A stretch of DNA of 9,952 nucleotides, taken from the NCBI GenBank assembly GCA_013153915.1, contig JAADDL010000011.1, positions 1 to 9,952 of the forward strand, written 5' to 3'. Numbering within the stretch: the stretch's first letter is position 1; every line of letters begins with the position of its first letter. Origin of the DNA: Campylobacterota bacterium (lineage in GTDB: Bacteria; Campylobacterota; Campylobacteria; Campylobacterales; JALSKU01). Positions 1 through 6,418 of this stretch are shown here, in pieces. A program made the position numbers and the translations under genes. The notes below the pieces were generated by a model. It did not search any database and had not been told where the DNA came from. It was given only the letters and a program-made list of their open reading frames with translations.

Positions 1-330
1 AATAAGCTACTTATGAAAGATCTATCAAAAAGTGTAGCAAAACTCAATGAATTATATAGTTTTGATATAGATAAAATGGAGCTTATCGATAATGAAAAAA
101 ATGAAGTTCCTCTAAATAAAAATGAGAAAAATCTCATCTTTTTACTAGTTAAAAATCTATCTCATACCGTAAGTTATGATAAAATTATAGAGTATGTTTG
201 GCAAGATAAGCCGATAAACAGTAATACGCTAAGGACTCAGATAAAAAAACTAAGGTCAAAGTTGAAAAAGGATTTTATCGTAAATATAAGAGGTTCGGGA
301 TATAAAATAGACAAATATGGTAAAACTTGA
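1..330 (+). CDS. OmpR-family response regulator, C-terminal part (5' end outside window)
   Basis: Only the DNA-binding end of the protein is present. The reading frame is open from base 1 (N-K-L-L before the first ATG at 13), so that ATG is probably internal and the receiver domain lies upstream of the window. The visible part is a winged-helix Trans_reg_C domain: a stretch around LNKNEKNLIFLLV (first helix), the recognition-helix segment NTLRTQIKKLRSKLKK and the closing hairpin NIRGSGYKIDK, all typical of OmpR/PhoB regulators. It overlaps the following kinase gene by 14 bp, so the two are translationally coupled and presumably cognate partners. The target genes cannot be inferred. A free-standing 105-aa winged-helix protein starting at 13 is possible but less likely. 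Confidence 0.85.
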   Translation, partial: NKLLMKDLSKSVAKLNELYSFDIDKMELIDNEKNEVPLNKNEKNLIFLLVKNLSHTVSYDKIIEYVWQDKPINSNTLRTQIKKLRSKLKKDFIVNIRGSGYKIDKYGKT

Positions 331-2119
331 AAATTTAAACAAACAAAAAAAGAGGTTTAAACTCTATCTTTTTCTATCTTATCTGCTTTTTGCGACCTTT
401 TTACTATCATCAATATTTATGCTCCATATATATTTCAACAATCTAACGGCTTTGAAAAAATTTGAACATCAAGCCAAAGTGCATGCCAAAGACAAAATGG
501 AGTATCTTAATTTCTTTTACGAAAATGTCTCGGATACCCTAAAGGCGATAGCTAACAATAAAAACTTTTTGAATTTCGTCAAAGACAAACAAGAAAAAAA
601 GATAGTAGACAATATATTTTTAACTATCATAAGTAGCGACAAATACTATATGCAATTAAGATATATAGACGCAAACGGTAACGAAGTTATAAGATTTGAC
701 AGGAAAAAGATAGGAGCGAAACCTTTTGAAGTGCCTCAAAATCTACTGCAAAACAAATCCAAAAGATACTATTGCAAACAGTGCCTAAATCTTCGTAAAA
801 ACGAAATATGGTTTTCAAATATCGACTTAAACGTCGAACACGGCAAAGTTGAAGAACCTTTCAAACCCGTCATAAGGATAGCTTACCCCATCTACATAAA
901 CGACACTTACAAAGGTTTCGTGATATTAAATATTTTTATGAAAGAATATCTAAAGATATTGACTCTCTCGCCCGTATTTAATGTCTATTTGGTAGACGAA
1001 AAGGGTTATTTTATTATTCATAAAAATAGTCTTTATAACTGGTCAAGATACAAACAAAAGCAAAGAACGATATATGACGAATTTCCAAAATACGCCAAAC
1101 TTATATTGAGTACCAAAAAACCTCTGTTTATCAAAGATAAAAAATACTATATTCAACCTTTGAGATTTAAAAACTCTCAAGATTTAAAGCTCATATATGT
1201 CGAAAAGATAGAAAAGATAAAAGATGCGGAACACTATATAGCAAAAAGAACATTCTTAACGGTACTTCTTGCTATTTTAGTAGCCATACCTTTTGCGTTG
1301 CTTTTCTCAAAACCCGTAAATACTATGTATGAATCTTTGCAAGAAAAATCAAACGAACTAAAAGATTTGGCAAATAACCTCGAAGAGAGAGTCGCTCAAG
1401 AGATAGAGAAAAACGCAAAAAAAGATAGACTCTTGGAAAACCAGTCAAAACTCGCCGCACTAGGTGAAATGCTCGCAAACATAGCCCACCAGTGGAGACA
1501 CCCTTTAACAAGGCTTAGCTTAATACTTCAAAATATCAAAATGTATAGCAAAACGGGGCAACTCGACCAAAAACTTTTGAACGAGTATATACAAAACTCT
1601 TTAGAACAGATTGAGTATATGTCTCAAACCATAGAGGATTTTAGAAACTTTTATAAAGACGATAAAGAGAGAGTAGAGTTTGAGATAAAAAACTCTATAA
1701 AAAACGCGGTAAATATCATAGAGGCGTCCATCAAACACAACGGTATCAAAATGGAGCTAGATATCCCCGAAAACATCAAATACAAAGGATACCCAAATCA
1801 ACTCTCTCAAGTCATACTAAATCTACTACACAACTCCAAAGAGGCGTTAGAGCAAAATAAGATAAAAAATCCTTTTATAAAGATAAGGCTATATAAAAAA
1901 GAGGATTTTATAGTTATTGAGATAGAGGATAACGGCGGGGGGATAGATAGAAGTATCTTGCATAAGATATTTGACGCAAACTTTACCACCAAGTCAAATA
2001 CGGGCACGGGAATAGGTCTTTATATGTCAAAAACCATCATCACGGATAACTTCAACGGAAAACTGTATGCAAAAAATAGTAAAGAGGGGGCTATTTTTAC
2101 GATAGAGTTACCTATCTAA
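317..2119 (+). CDS. Membrane sensor histidine kinase with periplasmic Cache-like domain (HQWR family)
   Basis: A 600-aa sensor kinase that would autophosphorylate and pass phosphate to the overlapping regulator. Order of parts: TM1 about residues 15-40; a large periplasmic region about 41-311 with a Cache-type signature (QLRYIDANGNEVIRFDR); TM2 about 313-331; a coiled-coil linker about 338-385; an H-box with phosphoacceptor H391 in HQWRHPL; then a HATPase domain with N-box (ILNLLHNSKEAL), G1 (DNGGGI, D538), F-box (IFDANFTT) and G2 (GTGIGL). The HQWR H-box is characteristic of a kinase family abundant in Campylobacterota; here the usual HQWRQPL reads HQWRHPL. No HAMP domain is evident. The only cysteines in the protein are C153 and C156, a CxxC in the periplasmic domain. 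The ATG lies inside the end of the regulator gene. The ligand is unknown. Confidence 0.92.
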   Translation: MVKLENLNKQKKRFKLYLFLSYLLFATFLLSSIFMLHIYFNNLTALKKFEHQAKVHAKDKMEYLNFFYENVSDTLKAIANNKNFLNFVKDKQEKKIVDNIFLTIISSDKYYMQLRYIDANGNEVIRFDRKKIGAKPFEVPQNLLQNKSKRYYCKQCLNLRKNEIWFSNIDLNVEHGKVEEPFKPVIRIAYPIYINDTYKGFVILNIFMKEYLKILTLSPVFNVYLVDEKGYFIIHKNSLYNWSRYKQKQRTIYDEFPKYAKLILSTKKPLFIKDKKYYIQPLRFKNSQDLKLIYVEKIEKIKDAEHYIAKRTFLTVLLAILVAIPFALLFSKPVNTMYESLQEKSNELKDLANNLEERVAQEIEKNAKKDRLLENQSKLAALGEMLANIAHQWRHPLTRLSLILQNIKMYSKTGQLDQKLLNEYIQNSLEQIEYMSQTIEDFRNFYKDDKERVEFEIKNSIKNAVNIIEASIKHNGIKMELDIPENIKYKGYPNQLSQVILNLLHNSKEALEQNKIKNPFIKIRLYKKEDFIVIEIEDNGGGIDRSILHKIFDANFTTKSNTGTGIGLYMSKTIITDNFNGKLYAKNSKEGAIFTIELPI

Positions 2120-2150
2120 AAATAGATAAGACCTCTAAAAAGAGGTCTTA
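2113..2150. terminator. Tandem hairpins between convergent genes, probable bidirectional terminator
   Basis: Two perfect stem-loops lie side by side, each with an AAAA loop. The first (2113-2128) has a 6-bp stem TATCTA/TAGATA and overlaps the kinase stop codon. The second (2127-2150) has a 10-bp stem TAAGACCTCT/AGAGGTCTTA. They share two bases, so only one can form fully at a time. The site sits between convergent genes. The T-run after the large stem is poor on the plus strand (TTAATGATTACTT). On the minus strand, reading out of the cytochrome gene, the sequence after the stem contains TTTTT, so termination may work better in that direction. Confidence 0.7.
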
Positions 2151-2154
2151 ATGA

Positions 2155-2454
2155 TTACTTGATTGACGCTATATACTCGGAAACCGCTTTAATATCGGCA
2201 TCGCTATAAGACGCAACTTGACCTTTCATGACGCCTTTCATAGCTCCACCATATGTTCCGGCTTTGTATCCCTCAAGAGATTTTGCAATTTTCTCTGCAG
2301 ACCACCCTTTTACGACTTTAGAAACTCCAAGAGCCTTTTTGCTAAAATCAGCCCCATGGCATCCCGCACACTTTGCCGCCAAAGCTTTTCCGTCCGCCGC
2401 CATCAAAGACAATGTTCCCGCAGCTACTAAAGCTACTATCGCTAATTTTTTCAT
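2155..2454 (-). CDS. Cytochrome c553-like class I monohaem c-type cytochrome
   Basis: A 99-aa periplasmic electron carrier. Residues 1-20 form a Sec signal peptide (KKLAIVALVAAGTLSLMAA), followed by the haem-binding CAGCH (C29, C32, H33). A C-terminal region holds methionines M72 and M76, one of which should be the second axial haem ligand; M76 in GVMKGQV is the more likely. The fold ends in the helix DADIKAVSEYIASIK, typical of cytochrome c class I. Such small c553-type proteins carry electrons between the bc1 complex and terminal oxidases or reductases in Campylobacterota. The start at 2454 is chosen because AAGGAGAG lies just upstream and the signal peptide begins there; a longer frame to 2544 has no such support. 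A 61-bp gap with a plausible promoter separates it from the upstream cytochrome gene, so it may be its own unit. Confidence 0.93.
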   Translation of the reverse strand: MKKLAIVALVAAGTLSLMAADGKALAAKCAGCHGADFSKKALGVSKVVKGWSAEKIAKSLEGYKAGTYGGAMKGVMKGQVASYSDADIKAVSEYIASIK

Positions 2455-2474
2455 CTTTCTCTCCTTTTTTAAGA

Positions 2475-2503
2475 TTTGTAAAATGGTACAATAAAAAAGT
2501 GAA
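2475..2503 (-). promoter_or_regulatory. Possible sigma70 promoter for the c553 gene
   Basis: On the minus strand, TTCACT (2498-2503) and TACAAA (2475-2480) are 17 bp apart, each matching the -35 and -10 consensus at 4 of 6 positions. The -10 lies 20 bp before the start codon at 2454, so the leader would be short. This is a weak match in AT-rich sequence. It is supported mainly by the position in the only gap upstream of the gene. Confidence 0.33.
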
Positions 2504-2515
2504 TTAATTGTGAAT

Positions 2516-2878
2516 CTATTTTTCTTTAACTTTGAGTTTTCCAAATACTTTATATTTATCCCAATAAATATCTATAGCTTTTTTTAACTCTTCGTCATTT
2601 AGCTTAGTTGGAGTTTTGATACCGTATCTATTGATATACCCTTCGGGCATAACGGTCTTAAAGTACGACGGGTGTTTTAAATAATCCATCAAAGCTTTCT
2701 TGACAGCTCTTTCACTGCTATATTTAAGTAGATATCTATAAAAAAGTTTATCAAGCGTGACGGCTTGCGTCTTATGGCAACTTACGCAGTTTCTTTGATA
2801 TATATTCTCTTTTGCGATACCGCCTTTACCGAATAAAGCAAGCGAAACCAAACTAAACAATATTATTTTTTTTACCAT
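2516..2878 (-). CDS. Small periplasmic c-type cytochrome, last gene of a two-component operon
   Basis: A 120-aa protein with a signal peptide (about residues 1-22, KKIILFSLVSLALFGKGGIA) and one haem-attachment motif CVSCH (C31, C34, H35). M77, in TVMPEGY, is the best candidate for the distal haem ligand. The sequence between and after these points is basic and helical and does not closely resemble the standard c553 next door, so I cannot place it in a named subfamily. Its ATG overlaps the stop of the kinase gene by 7 bp (ATGGTAA), indicating translational coupling. It is therefore expressed with the kinase and regulator, and could be a redox carrier, a redox partner of the sensor, or a target expressed by read-through. 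The stop at 2516 is followed by the gap before the c553 gene. Confidence 0.85.
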   Translation of the reverse strand: MVKKIILFSLVSLALFGKGGIAKENIYQRNCVSCHKTQAVTLDKLFYRYLLKYSSERAVKKALMDYLKHPSYFKTVMPEGYINRYGIKTPTKLNDEELKKAIDIYWDKYKVFGKLKVKEK

Positions 2879-4056
2879 TCTACACTCACTCTCGTATATT
2901 CATTAAGCTTAGAGTCAACCTTTATCTCTAGACCGTACTCTTTTGCTATCATCCAAACTATATTCAACCCTATCCCAAATCCTCCCGAACTATCGTTGAA
3001 CCTCTTATATCTATCGAAGATTTCATCAAGCTTATCTTCGCTTATACCTATACCGCTATCTTCTACGACCAACAAGCCGTCTTGCAAAATTATCTTTATC
3101 TTTCCTTTTATCTTGTTGTATTTTATAGCGTTTGATATGAGATTGTCCACAAGTTTCGTTATCTTGTTTTTATCAACAAAGAGATAGACTCCGTCTTTTA
3201 TATCCGGTTCAAAAGATATTTTTTTCGACTTAGCGATAACGCCGAAATATTCGCATCTTTTTTTGACCAACAAAGACATATCGACCTTTTCGTTTGATGT
3301 TTGTATCTTGTGATTTAGCACCAAATAGGTCAAATCTTGATAGATATTAGATATCGTCCTTGCGGCAATATCGACTCTTTCTATCTTTCTTAGATTTTTA
3401 GGATCCATCTTATCTTTATCTATCGTCTCTATATTTGCCAAGATCGCCGATACGGGCGTATTTAGCTCATGGGTGGTATCTTTGATAAATCTATCAAGTA
3501 GCATTACGGTATTTCTCATAGGTCTTAGAAACAGCCTCATCAAAAAATAACCCACCGCAACTACGGCTATAAAAAAAGGAAAGCCGAACAACAAAACCTT
3601 TTTAACGAAATTTTTAAACCAAATCCCGTCATCTTTTACTTCAAATACCACATATTTTGCGCCCAAATAGTAAGACTCGGGCTCTTTTACAAATTGTATT
3701 TGATCTCCTATTTTATATATCACCTTTTTTAGTTTGGGTTCTTCCTTTAACAAAGAAAATATCTTAACTTTATCGCTATCGTATATGGCGGTTCTTACAC
3801 CTTTATCGGTCGGATATATATGAGTCTTTGAAAAATTTCTATGGAGTTTTTTTAGTTTTAGTATAAAAGTTTTGGAATAGTCTTGCAAAAACTCTCTTTT
3901 TTTTTGAAGCATCAAATCTTCTTGAAAGTTATAATATAAAAATATGATAAAAAAAAGTATAATAACCGCAAAAAATATATACAAAGATAAAAAAGCTATC
4001 AAGCTTTTCTTTTCACTCCGTAATAATCTTATATCCGAGTTTTTTGATACTGACAA
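2872..4056 (-). CDS. Membrane sensor histidine kinase
   Basis: A 394-aa kinase, partner of the overlapping regulator. TM1 is about residues 19-42, a periplasmic sensing region of about 110 residues follows, and TM2 is about 153-176. There is then only a short linker without a clear HAMP domain. The H-box is HELNTPVSAI with phosphoacceptor H196. The ATP-binding domain has an N-box (DNLISNAIKYN), G1 (EDSGIGI, D333), F-box (IFDRYKRF) and G2 (GFGIGL), so all catalytic motifs look intact. The periplasmic part shows no domain I recognise. The start is a TTG at 4056, preceded by AGGA at 10 bp, and lies 44 bp inside the regulator gene. An alternative TTG at residue 19 would cut into the basic stretch before TM1 but has GGAG upstream. 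The 3' end overlaps the cytochrome gene. Confidence 0.92.
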   Translation of the reverse strand: MSVSKNSDIRLLRSEKKSLIAFLSLYIFFAVIILFFIIFLYYNFQEDLMLQKKREFLQDYSKTFILKLKKLHRNFSKTHIYPTDKGVRTAIYDSDKVKIFSLLKEEPKLKKVIYKIGDQIQFVKEPESYYLGAKYVVFEVKDDGIWFKNFVKKVLLFGFPFFIAVVAVGYFLMRLFLRPMRNTVMLLDRFIKDTTHELNTPVSAILANIETIDKDKMDPKNLRKIERVDIAARTISNIYQDLTYLVLNHKIQTSNEKVDMSLLVKKRCEYFGVIAKSKKISFEPDIKDGVYLFVDKNKITKLVDNLISNAIKYNKIKGKIKIILQDGLLVVEDSGIGISEDKLDEIFDRYKRFNDSSGGFGIGLNIVWMIAKEYGLEIKVDSKLNEYTRVSVEW

Positions 4057-4687
4057 TGGTATCTTTTCCTAATATTTTTCTAAGATTTTTGATATACGCC
4101 CTCAAAGAGTTATCGCTATAAGTCTCGTCATAACCCCAAAGAGTTTCGTATATCTTTTCGTGGGAAACCACTTGGTTTTGATTTTGCAGTAAAAGCTTTA
4201 GAAGTTTATCCTCTTTATTGTTTAAAGTGACCTTTTCTCCTCCCTTTATAAGCTGATTGTTATCTACATCGTAGTAACAATCCTCATATATCTTTATTTT
4301 ATTTGCTTTTTTATGGAAAAAGCCTCTTTTTATGATACTTTTTAGCCTCAACAAAAGCTCTTTTAGCTCAAAAGGTTTGCGTATATAATCATCACATCCA
4401 CTCTCAAATCCGTCACTTAAATCATCGGTGGAGTTTAAAGAGGTTATATAGATGGCAGGAGTTTCGTTACCGCTCTCTCTTAGTTTTTTTAAAAGTTCAA
4501 AACCGTTAACCCCCGGCACATTCACGTCAAGAAGCAAAACATCGAAACTATTTTCATATATGATATCTTCAGCCTCAATCCCGTCATAAGCGCAGACGAC
4601 ATCAAACCCCTCTTCTTCCAAAAACTCTTCTATCGTTTCGCTTAGGTTGATGTCGTCTTCGAGTAACAATATCTTATTTTTTCGCAT
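4013..4687 (-). CDS. OmpR-family response regulator
   Basis: A 224-aa two-domain transcription factor. The receiver domain (about residues 4-118) has the acidic pocket D11/D12, phosphoacceptor D54 (LLLDVNVPG), the switch residue T82 and conserved K104 (RKPFELKELL). The C-terminal winged helix (about 128-222) has the recognition helix NSLRAYIKNLRKIL and the terminal hairpin SIKKLGYKI. All residues needed for phosphorylation are present. It sits between a small exported protein gene (14-bp overlap upstream) and its kinase (44-bp overlap downstream), so the whole set is one coupled operon. No good Shine-Dalgarno sequence precedes the ATG, which fits translation by coupling from the upstream gene. 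General resemblance is to RacR/DccR-type Campylobacterota regulators, but I cannot assign orthology. Confidence 0.93.
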   Translation of the reverse strand: MRKNKILLLEDDINLSETIEEFLEEEGFDVVCAYDGIEAEDIIYENSFDVLLLDVNVPGVNGFELLKKLRESGNETPAIYITSLNSTDDLSDGFESGCDDYIRKPFELKELLLRLKSIIKRGFFHKKANKIKIYEDCYYDVDNNQLIKGGEKVTLNNKEDKLLKLLLQNQNQVVSHEKIYETLWGYDETYSDNSLRAYIKNLRKILGKDTIVSIKKLGYKIITE

Positions 4688-4904
4688 TTTGTTTTTTCAA
4701 TATTTGAAGGTTTTTTAAGTACTCTTTTTTCTCTTTCGCACTCATCTCCTTCTCTCTGCTTTTTAGTTCGTCAAGAATAGCCTTTTGGTCTTTTTTGACG
4801 ATCGTATAGTTCATGATTGCAAGCAACTCTTGCGTACTCATAGCACCGTAATCCGTAGCAAACAATAAAACGCTTAAAAATACAATCGCAAAAAACTTTT
4901 TCAT
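4674..4904 (-). CDS. Small exported helical protein, DUF1104-like
   Basis: A 76-aa protein with a signal peptide (about residues 1-17, cleaved near LLFA/TDY). The mature part is about 59 residues, highly charged and helical, with no cysteine. The start of the mature region, DYGAMSTQELL, and the later KEMSAKEKKEYLK resemble the DUF1104 proteins of Campylobacterota; this is from memory of the family and not a search. Small periplasmic helical proteins next to a regulator-kinase pair recall CpxP beside CpxRA, so a role as accessory sensor or as target gene of the pair is an inference only. The ATG at 4904 has a weak upstream AAAGAG. Its stop overlaps the regulator start by 14 bp, making it the first gene of the operon. 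It lies 79 bp behind hspR. Confidence 0.75.
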   Translation of the reverse strand: MKKFFAIVFLSVLLFATDYGAMSTQELLAIMNYTIVKKDQKAILDELKSREKEMSAKEKKEYLKNLQILKKQNAKK

Positions 4905-4941
4905 CTTTTAACTCTTTATATTATGACTTTTATCCAACTTT

Positions 4942-4947
4942 ATCATA
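4942..4947 (-). promoter_or_regulatory. Possible -10 box for the small-protein/two-component/cytochrome operon
   Basis: In the 79-bp gap after hspR, the minus strand reads TATGAT, with T/A-rich sequence upstream and no convincing -35. It lies 38 bp before the start codon at 4904. No terminator hairpin is visible behind hspR, so read-through from cbpA-hspR is also possible. The match is modest in AT-rich DNA. Confidence 0.3.
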
Positions 4948-4983
4948 AAATTGTTTAAAAATCGTGAAATCTATATCCTCAAA

Positions 4984-5358
4984 CTACTCTCCAAATAAAA
5001 TAATATCGTAAGCATGCCTTTTTTTGATAAGACTTTTGCTTTTATCTATCGTACCTTGTTTTTTTAAGGTTGCCAACTCATTTTTCAACTCTTCTATCTC
5101 GTTTTCAAGTTCATCTATCTGCTCTTTAAACTGCAAAACTATATCAACTCCCGCAAGATTGACGCCCAAATCTCTAGTTAGTCTCAAAATCATCCTAATC
5201 TTATCCATATCTTTTTGAGAATACAATCTCATTCTTCCCTCCGTCCTTGAAGGGGTTATCAATCCTTCCCTCTCATACTGTCTTAGAGTTTGAGGGTGAA
5301 TCGATAAAACTTTAGACACGACACTTATAAGATATACTGGTTCATCATATCCATGCAT
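4984..5358 (-). CDS. hspR: HspR, MerR-family heat-shock repressor
   Basis: A 124-aa repressor. The N-terminal MerR-type helix-turn-helix (about residues 8-75) reads YLISVVSKVLSIHPQTLRQYEREGLITPSRTEGRMRLYSQKDMDKI, the pattern shared by HspR proteins. A coiled-coil about 78-103 (FKEQIDELENEIEELKNELATLKK) would mediate dimerisation. HspR is known to repress chaperone genes in Helicobacter, Campylobacter and actinobacteria by binding HAIR inverted repeats, usually with a chaperone as co-repressor. Here it is the second gene after cbpA, with 2 bp between stop and start and a ribosome binding site (GGGAG) inside the end of cbpA. Autoregulation through the promoter upstream of cbpA is therefore expected; see the candidate operator at 6300-6320. 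The gene order matches C. jejuni cbpA-hspR. Confidence 0.93.
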   Translation of the reverse strand: MHGYDEPVYLISVVSKVLSIHPQTLRQYEREGLITPSRTEGRMRLYSQKDMDKIRMILRLTRDLGVNLAGVDIVLQFKEQIDELENEIEELKNELATLKKQGTIDKSKSLIKKRHAYDIILFGE

Positions 5359-5360
5359 TT

Positions 5361-6257
5361 TTAATCTCCCGGTAATTTTTCTTTCATTATTTTCACAAGT
5401 TCGTCATCAAGCTCTTCAACCTTAGGCAAGACTATATTCGCCTTTAGGTACAAATCGCCTTTGACGCCCGTTTTTCTGTTGACGACACCGTAACCTTTAA
5501 CTCTAAATTTCTGTCCGCATTTCGTATTTTTGCCGACTTTTAAAGTTATCTCTTTATAGTGTGTTTGAACCTTGACCTTGCCTCCGAAAAGCGCCACTTT
5601 ACAAGGCACGTCAAAATCTTTATACAGGTCGTCCCCTACTCTTTCGTACTCGTTACTAGGAGCCACTTCGACTATCAGATAAAGGTTTCCTTTTTTGCCG
5701 TTGTAACTTTTACCTTTACCTTTTATCCTTAGTTTTTCTCCGTTTTTTATACCTGCGGGTATCTTGACACTAAAACTCTCTCCGTCATAATTTATAGCAT
5801 GAGTACCGCCAAGCACCGCCACGTCAAACGGTATCGTTATCCTTGCGGTAACGTCAAGATTCGGCTCTCTTCTTTGATAGCCTCCAAAATCACCGCCGAA
5901 ACCTTCAAAACCGCCTCCGCTAAAACCTCCGGAACTTCCACTAAAACCACCGAAACCTCCGCCGAAAATATTTCTAAGTATTTCATCAAGATCGGCTGAA
6001 TTTGCATGCGAAGAGGCAAAATCGTGAAAATTTTGACCCCCGAACATATTATCGCCGTGCATATCATACTGTTTTCTCTTTTCAGGATCGCTAAGTATTT
6101 CGTATGCCGCGTTTATCTCTTTAAACTTCTCTTCGGCATCCGGACTTTTGTTGATATCCGGATGGTATTTTCTAGCAAGGCGTCTGTAAGCTTTCTTAAT
6201 CTCATCACTTGAGGCGTTTTCTTTTACGCCCAATGTTTCATATAAACTTCCGCTCAC
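5361..6257 (-). CDS. cbpA: CbpA, DnaJ-family (class B) co-chaperone
   Basis: A 298-aa Hsp40 protein that would stimulate DnaK ATPase and deliver substrates. The J-domain is about residues 4-69 with the essential HPD at 32-34 (KYHPDINKS). A Gly/Phe-rich linker about 98-130 contains repeated GGF units. The two C-terminal beta-sandwich substrate-binding domains run about 131-290. The CxxCxGxG zinc repeats of class A DnaJ are absent; only two isolated cysteines occur, which makes it CbpA/class B rather than DnaJ. The start codon is GTG at 6257, supported by AAGGAG 6 bp upstream and by the J-domain beginning immediately after. It is the first gene of a cbpA-hspR operon with a strong promoter, and is divergent from htrA as in C. 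jejuni (Cj1228c-Cj1230). Confidence 0.95.
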   Translation of the reverse strand: MSGSLYETLGVKENASSDEIKKAYRRLARKYHPDINKSPDAEEKFKEINAAYEILSDPEKRKQYDMHGDNMFGGQNFHDFASSHANSADLDEILRNIFGGGFGGFSGSSGGFSGGGFEGFGGDFGGYQRREPNLDVTARITIPFDVAVLGGTHAINYDGESFSVKIPAGIKNGEKLRIKGKGKSYNGKKGNLYLIVEVAPSNEYERVGDDLYKDFDVPCKVALFGGKVKVQTHYKEITLKVGKNTKCGQKFRVKGYGVVNRKTGVKGDLYLKANIVLPKVEELDDELVKIMKEKLPGD

Positions 6258-6285
6258 TTCTAACTCCTTTATTTCTTTGACCGCA

Positions 6286-6315
6286 ATTATATCATAAAAG
6301 TTTAGTCTATGTCAA
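6286..6315 (-). promoter_or_regulatory. Near-consensus sigma70 promoter for cbpA-hspR
   Basis: The minus strand has a perfect -35 TTGACA (6310-6315), an 18-bp spacer and a perfect -10 TATAAT (6286-6291), preceded by TG one base upstream (extended -10, TGaTATAAT). The -10 lies 28 bp before the GTG start. A full -35 is unusual in Campylobacterota, where promoters often lack one. A strong promoter held down by a repressor is the expected arrangement for an HspR-controlled gene. Confidence 0.8.
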
Positions 6316-6320
6316 TCAAC
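6300..6320. promoter_or_regulatory. Candidate HspR operator (HAIR-like inverted repeat)
   Basis: On the minus strand the half-sites GTTGATT and ACTAAAC are separated by exactly 7 bp. The published HAIR consensus is CTTGAGT-N7-ACTCAAG. Each half matches at 5 of 7 positions, and the two halves are mutually complementary at 5 of 7. The element overlaps the -35 box and part of the spacer of the cbpA promoter, a position suited to blocking RNA polymerase. HspR is encoded in the operon it would control. Binding is inferred, not shown. Confidence 0.55.
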
Positions 6321-6383
6321 CTTATACTTTTTTACGATATTTTTCTAAAAATTTCAGTTTACCTACCGTTTACAATAATCTTT

Positions 6384-6389
6384 TATACT
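6384..6389 (+). promoter_or_regulatory. Probable -10 box of htrA promoter
   Basis: TATACT lies 29 bp upstream of the htrA ATG, which would give a leader of roughly 20-25 bases carrying AAGGAG. No good -35 is present at the right spacing, but T-rich tracts upstream (6328-6344) are typical of Campylobacterota sigma70 promoters. A second candidate, TACAAT at 6371-6376, is nearby. Confidence 0.45.
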
Positions 6390-6418
6390 TACACAAAACA
6401 AAACCAAAAGGAGTTTTT

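Noticed and set aside
773..784. CKQC in the Cache kinase as a c-type haem site
   Set aside because: The residue after the second cysteine is leucine, not histidine, so the CxxCH haem motif is absent.
2455..2544. N-terminal extension of the c553 gene starting at 2544
   Set aside because: The frame is open, but the extra 30 residues precede a standard signal peptide. The ATG at 2454 has AAGGAG in place, and the extension spans the likely promoter region.
5894..5970. Short repeats in the cbpA Gly/Phe region
   Set aside because: This is the codon-level consequence of GGF/GGS protein repeats normal in J-proteins, not a DNA repeat or CRISPR.
5837..6067. Minus-strand open frame inside cbpA
   Set aside because: It is an out-of-frame reading of the glycine-rich linker of cbpA; no ribosome binding site or recognisable domain.
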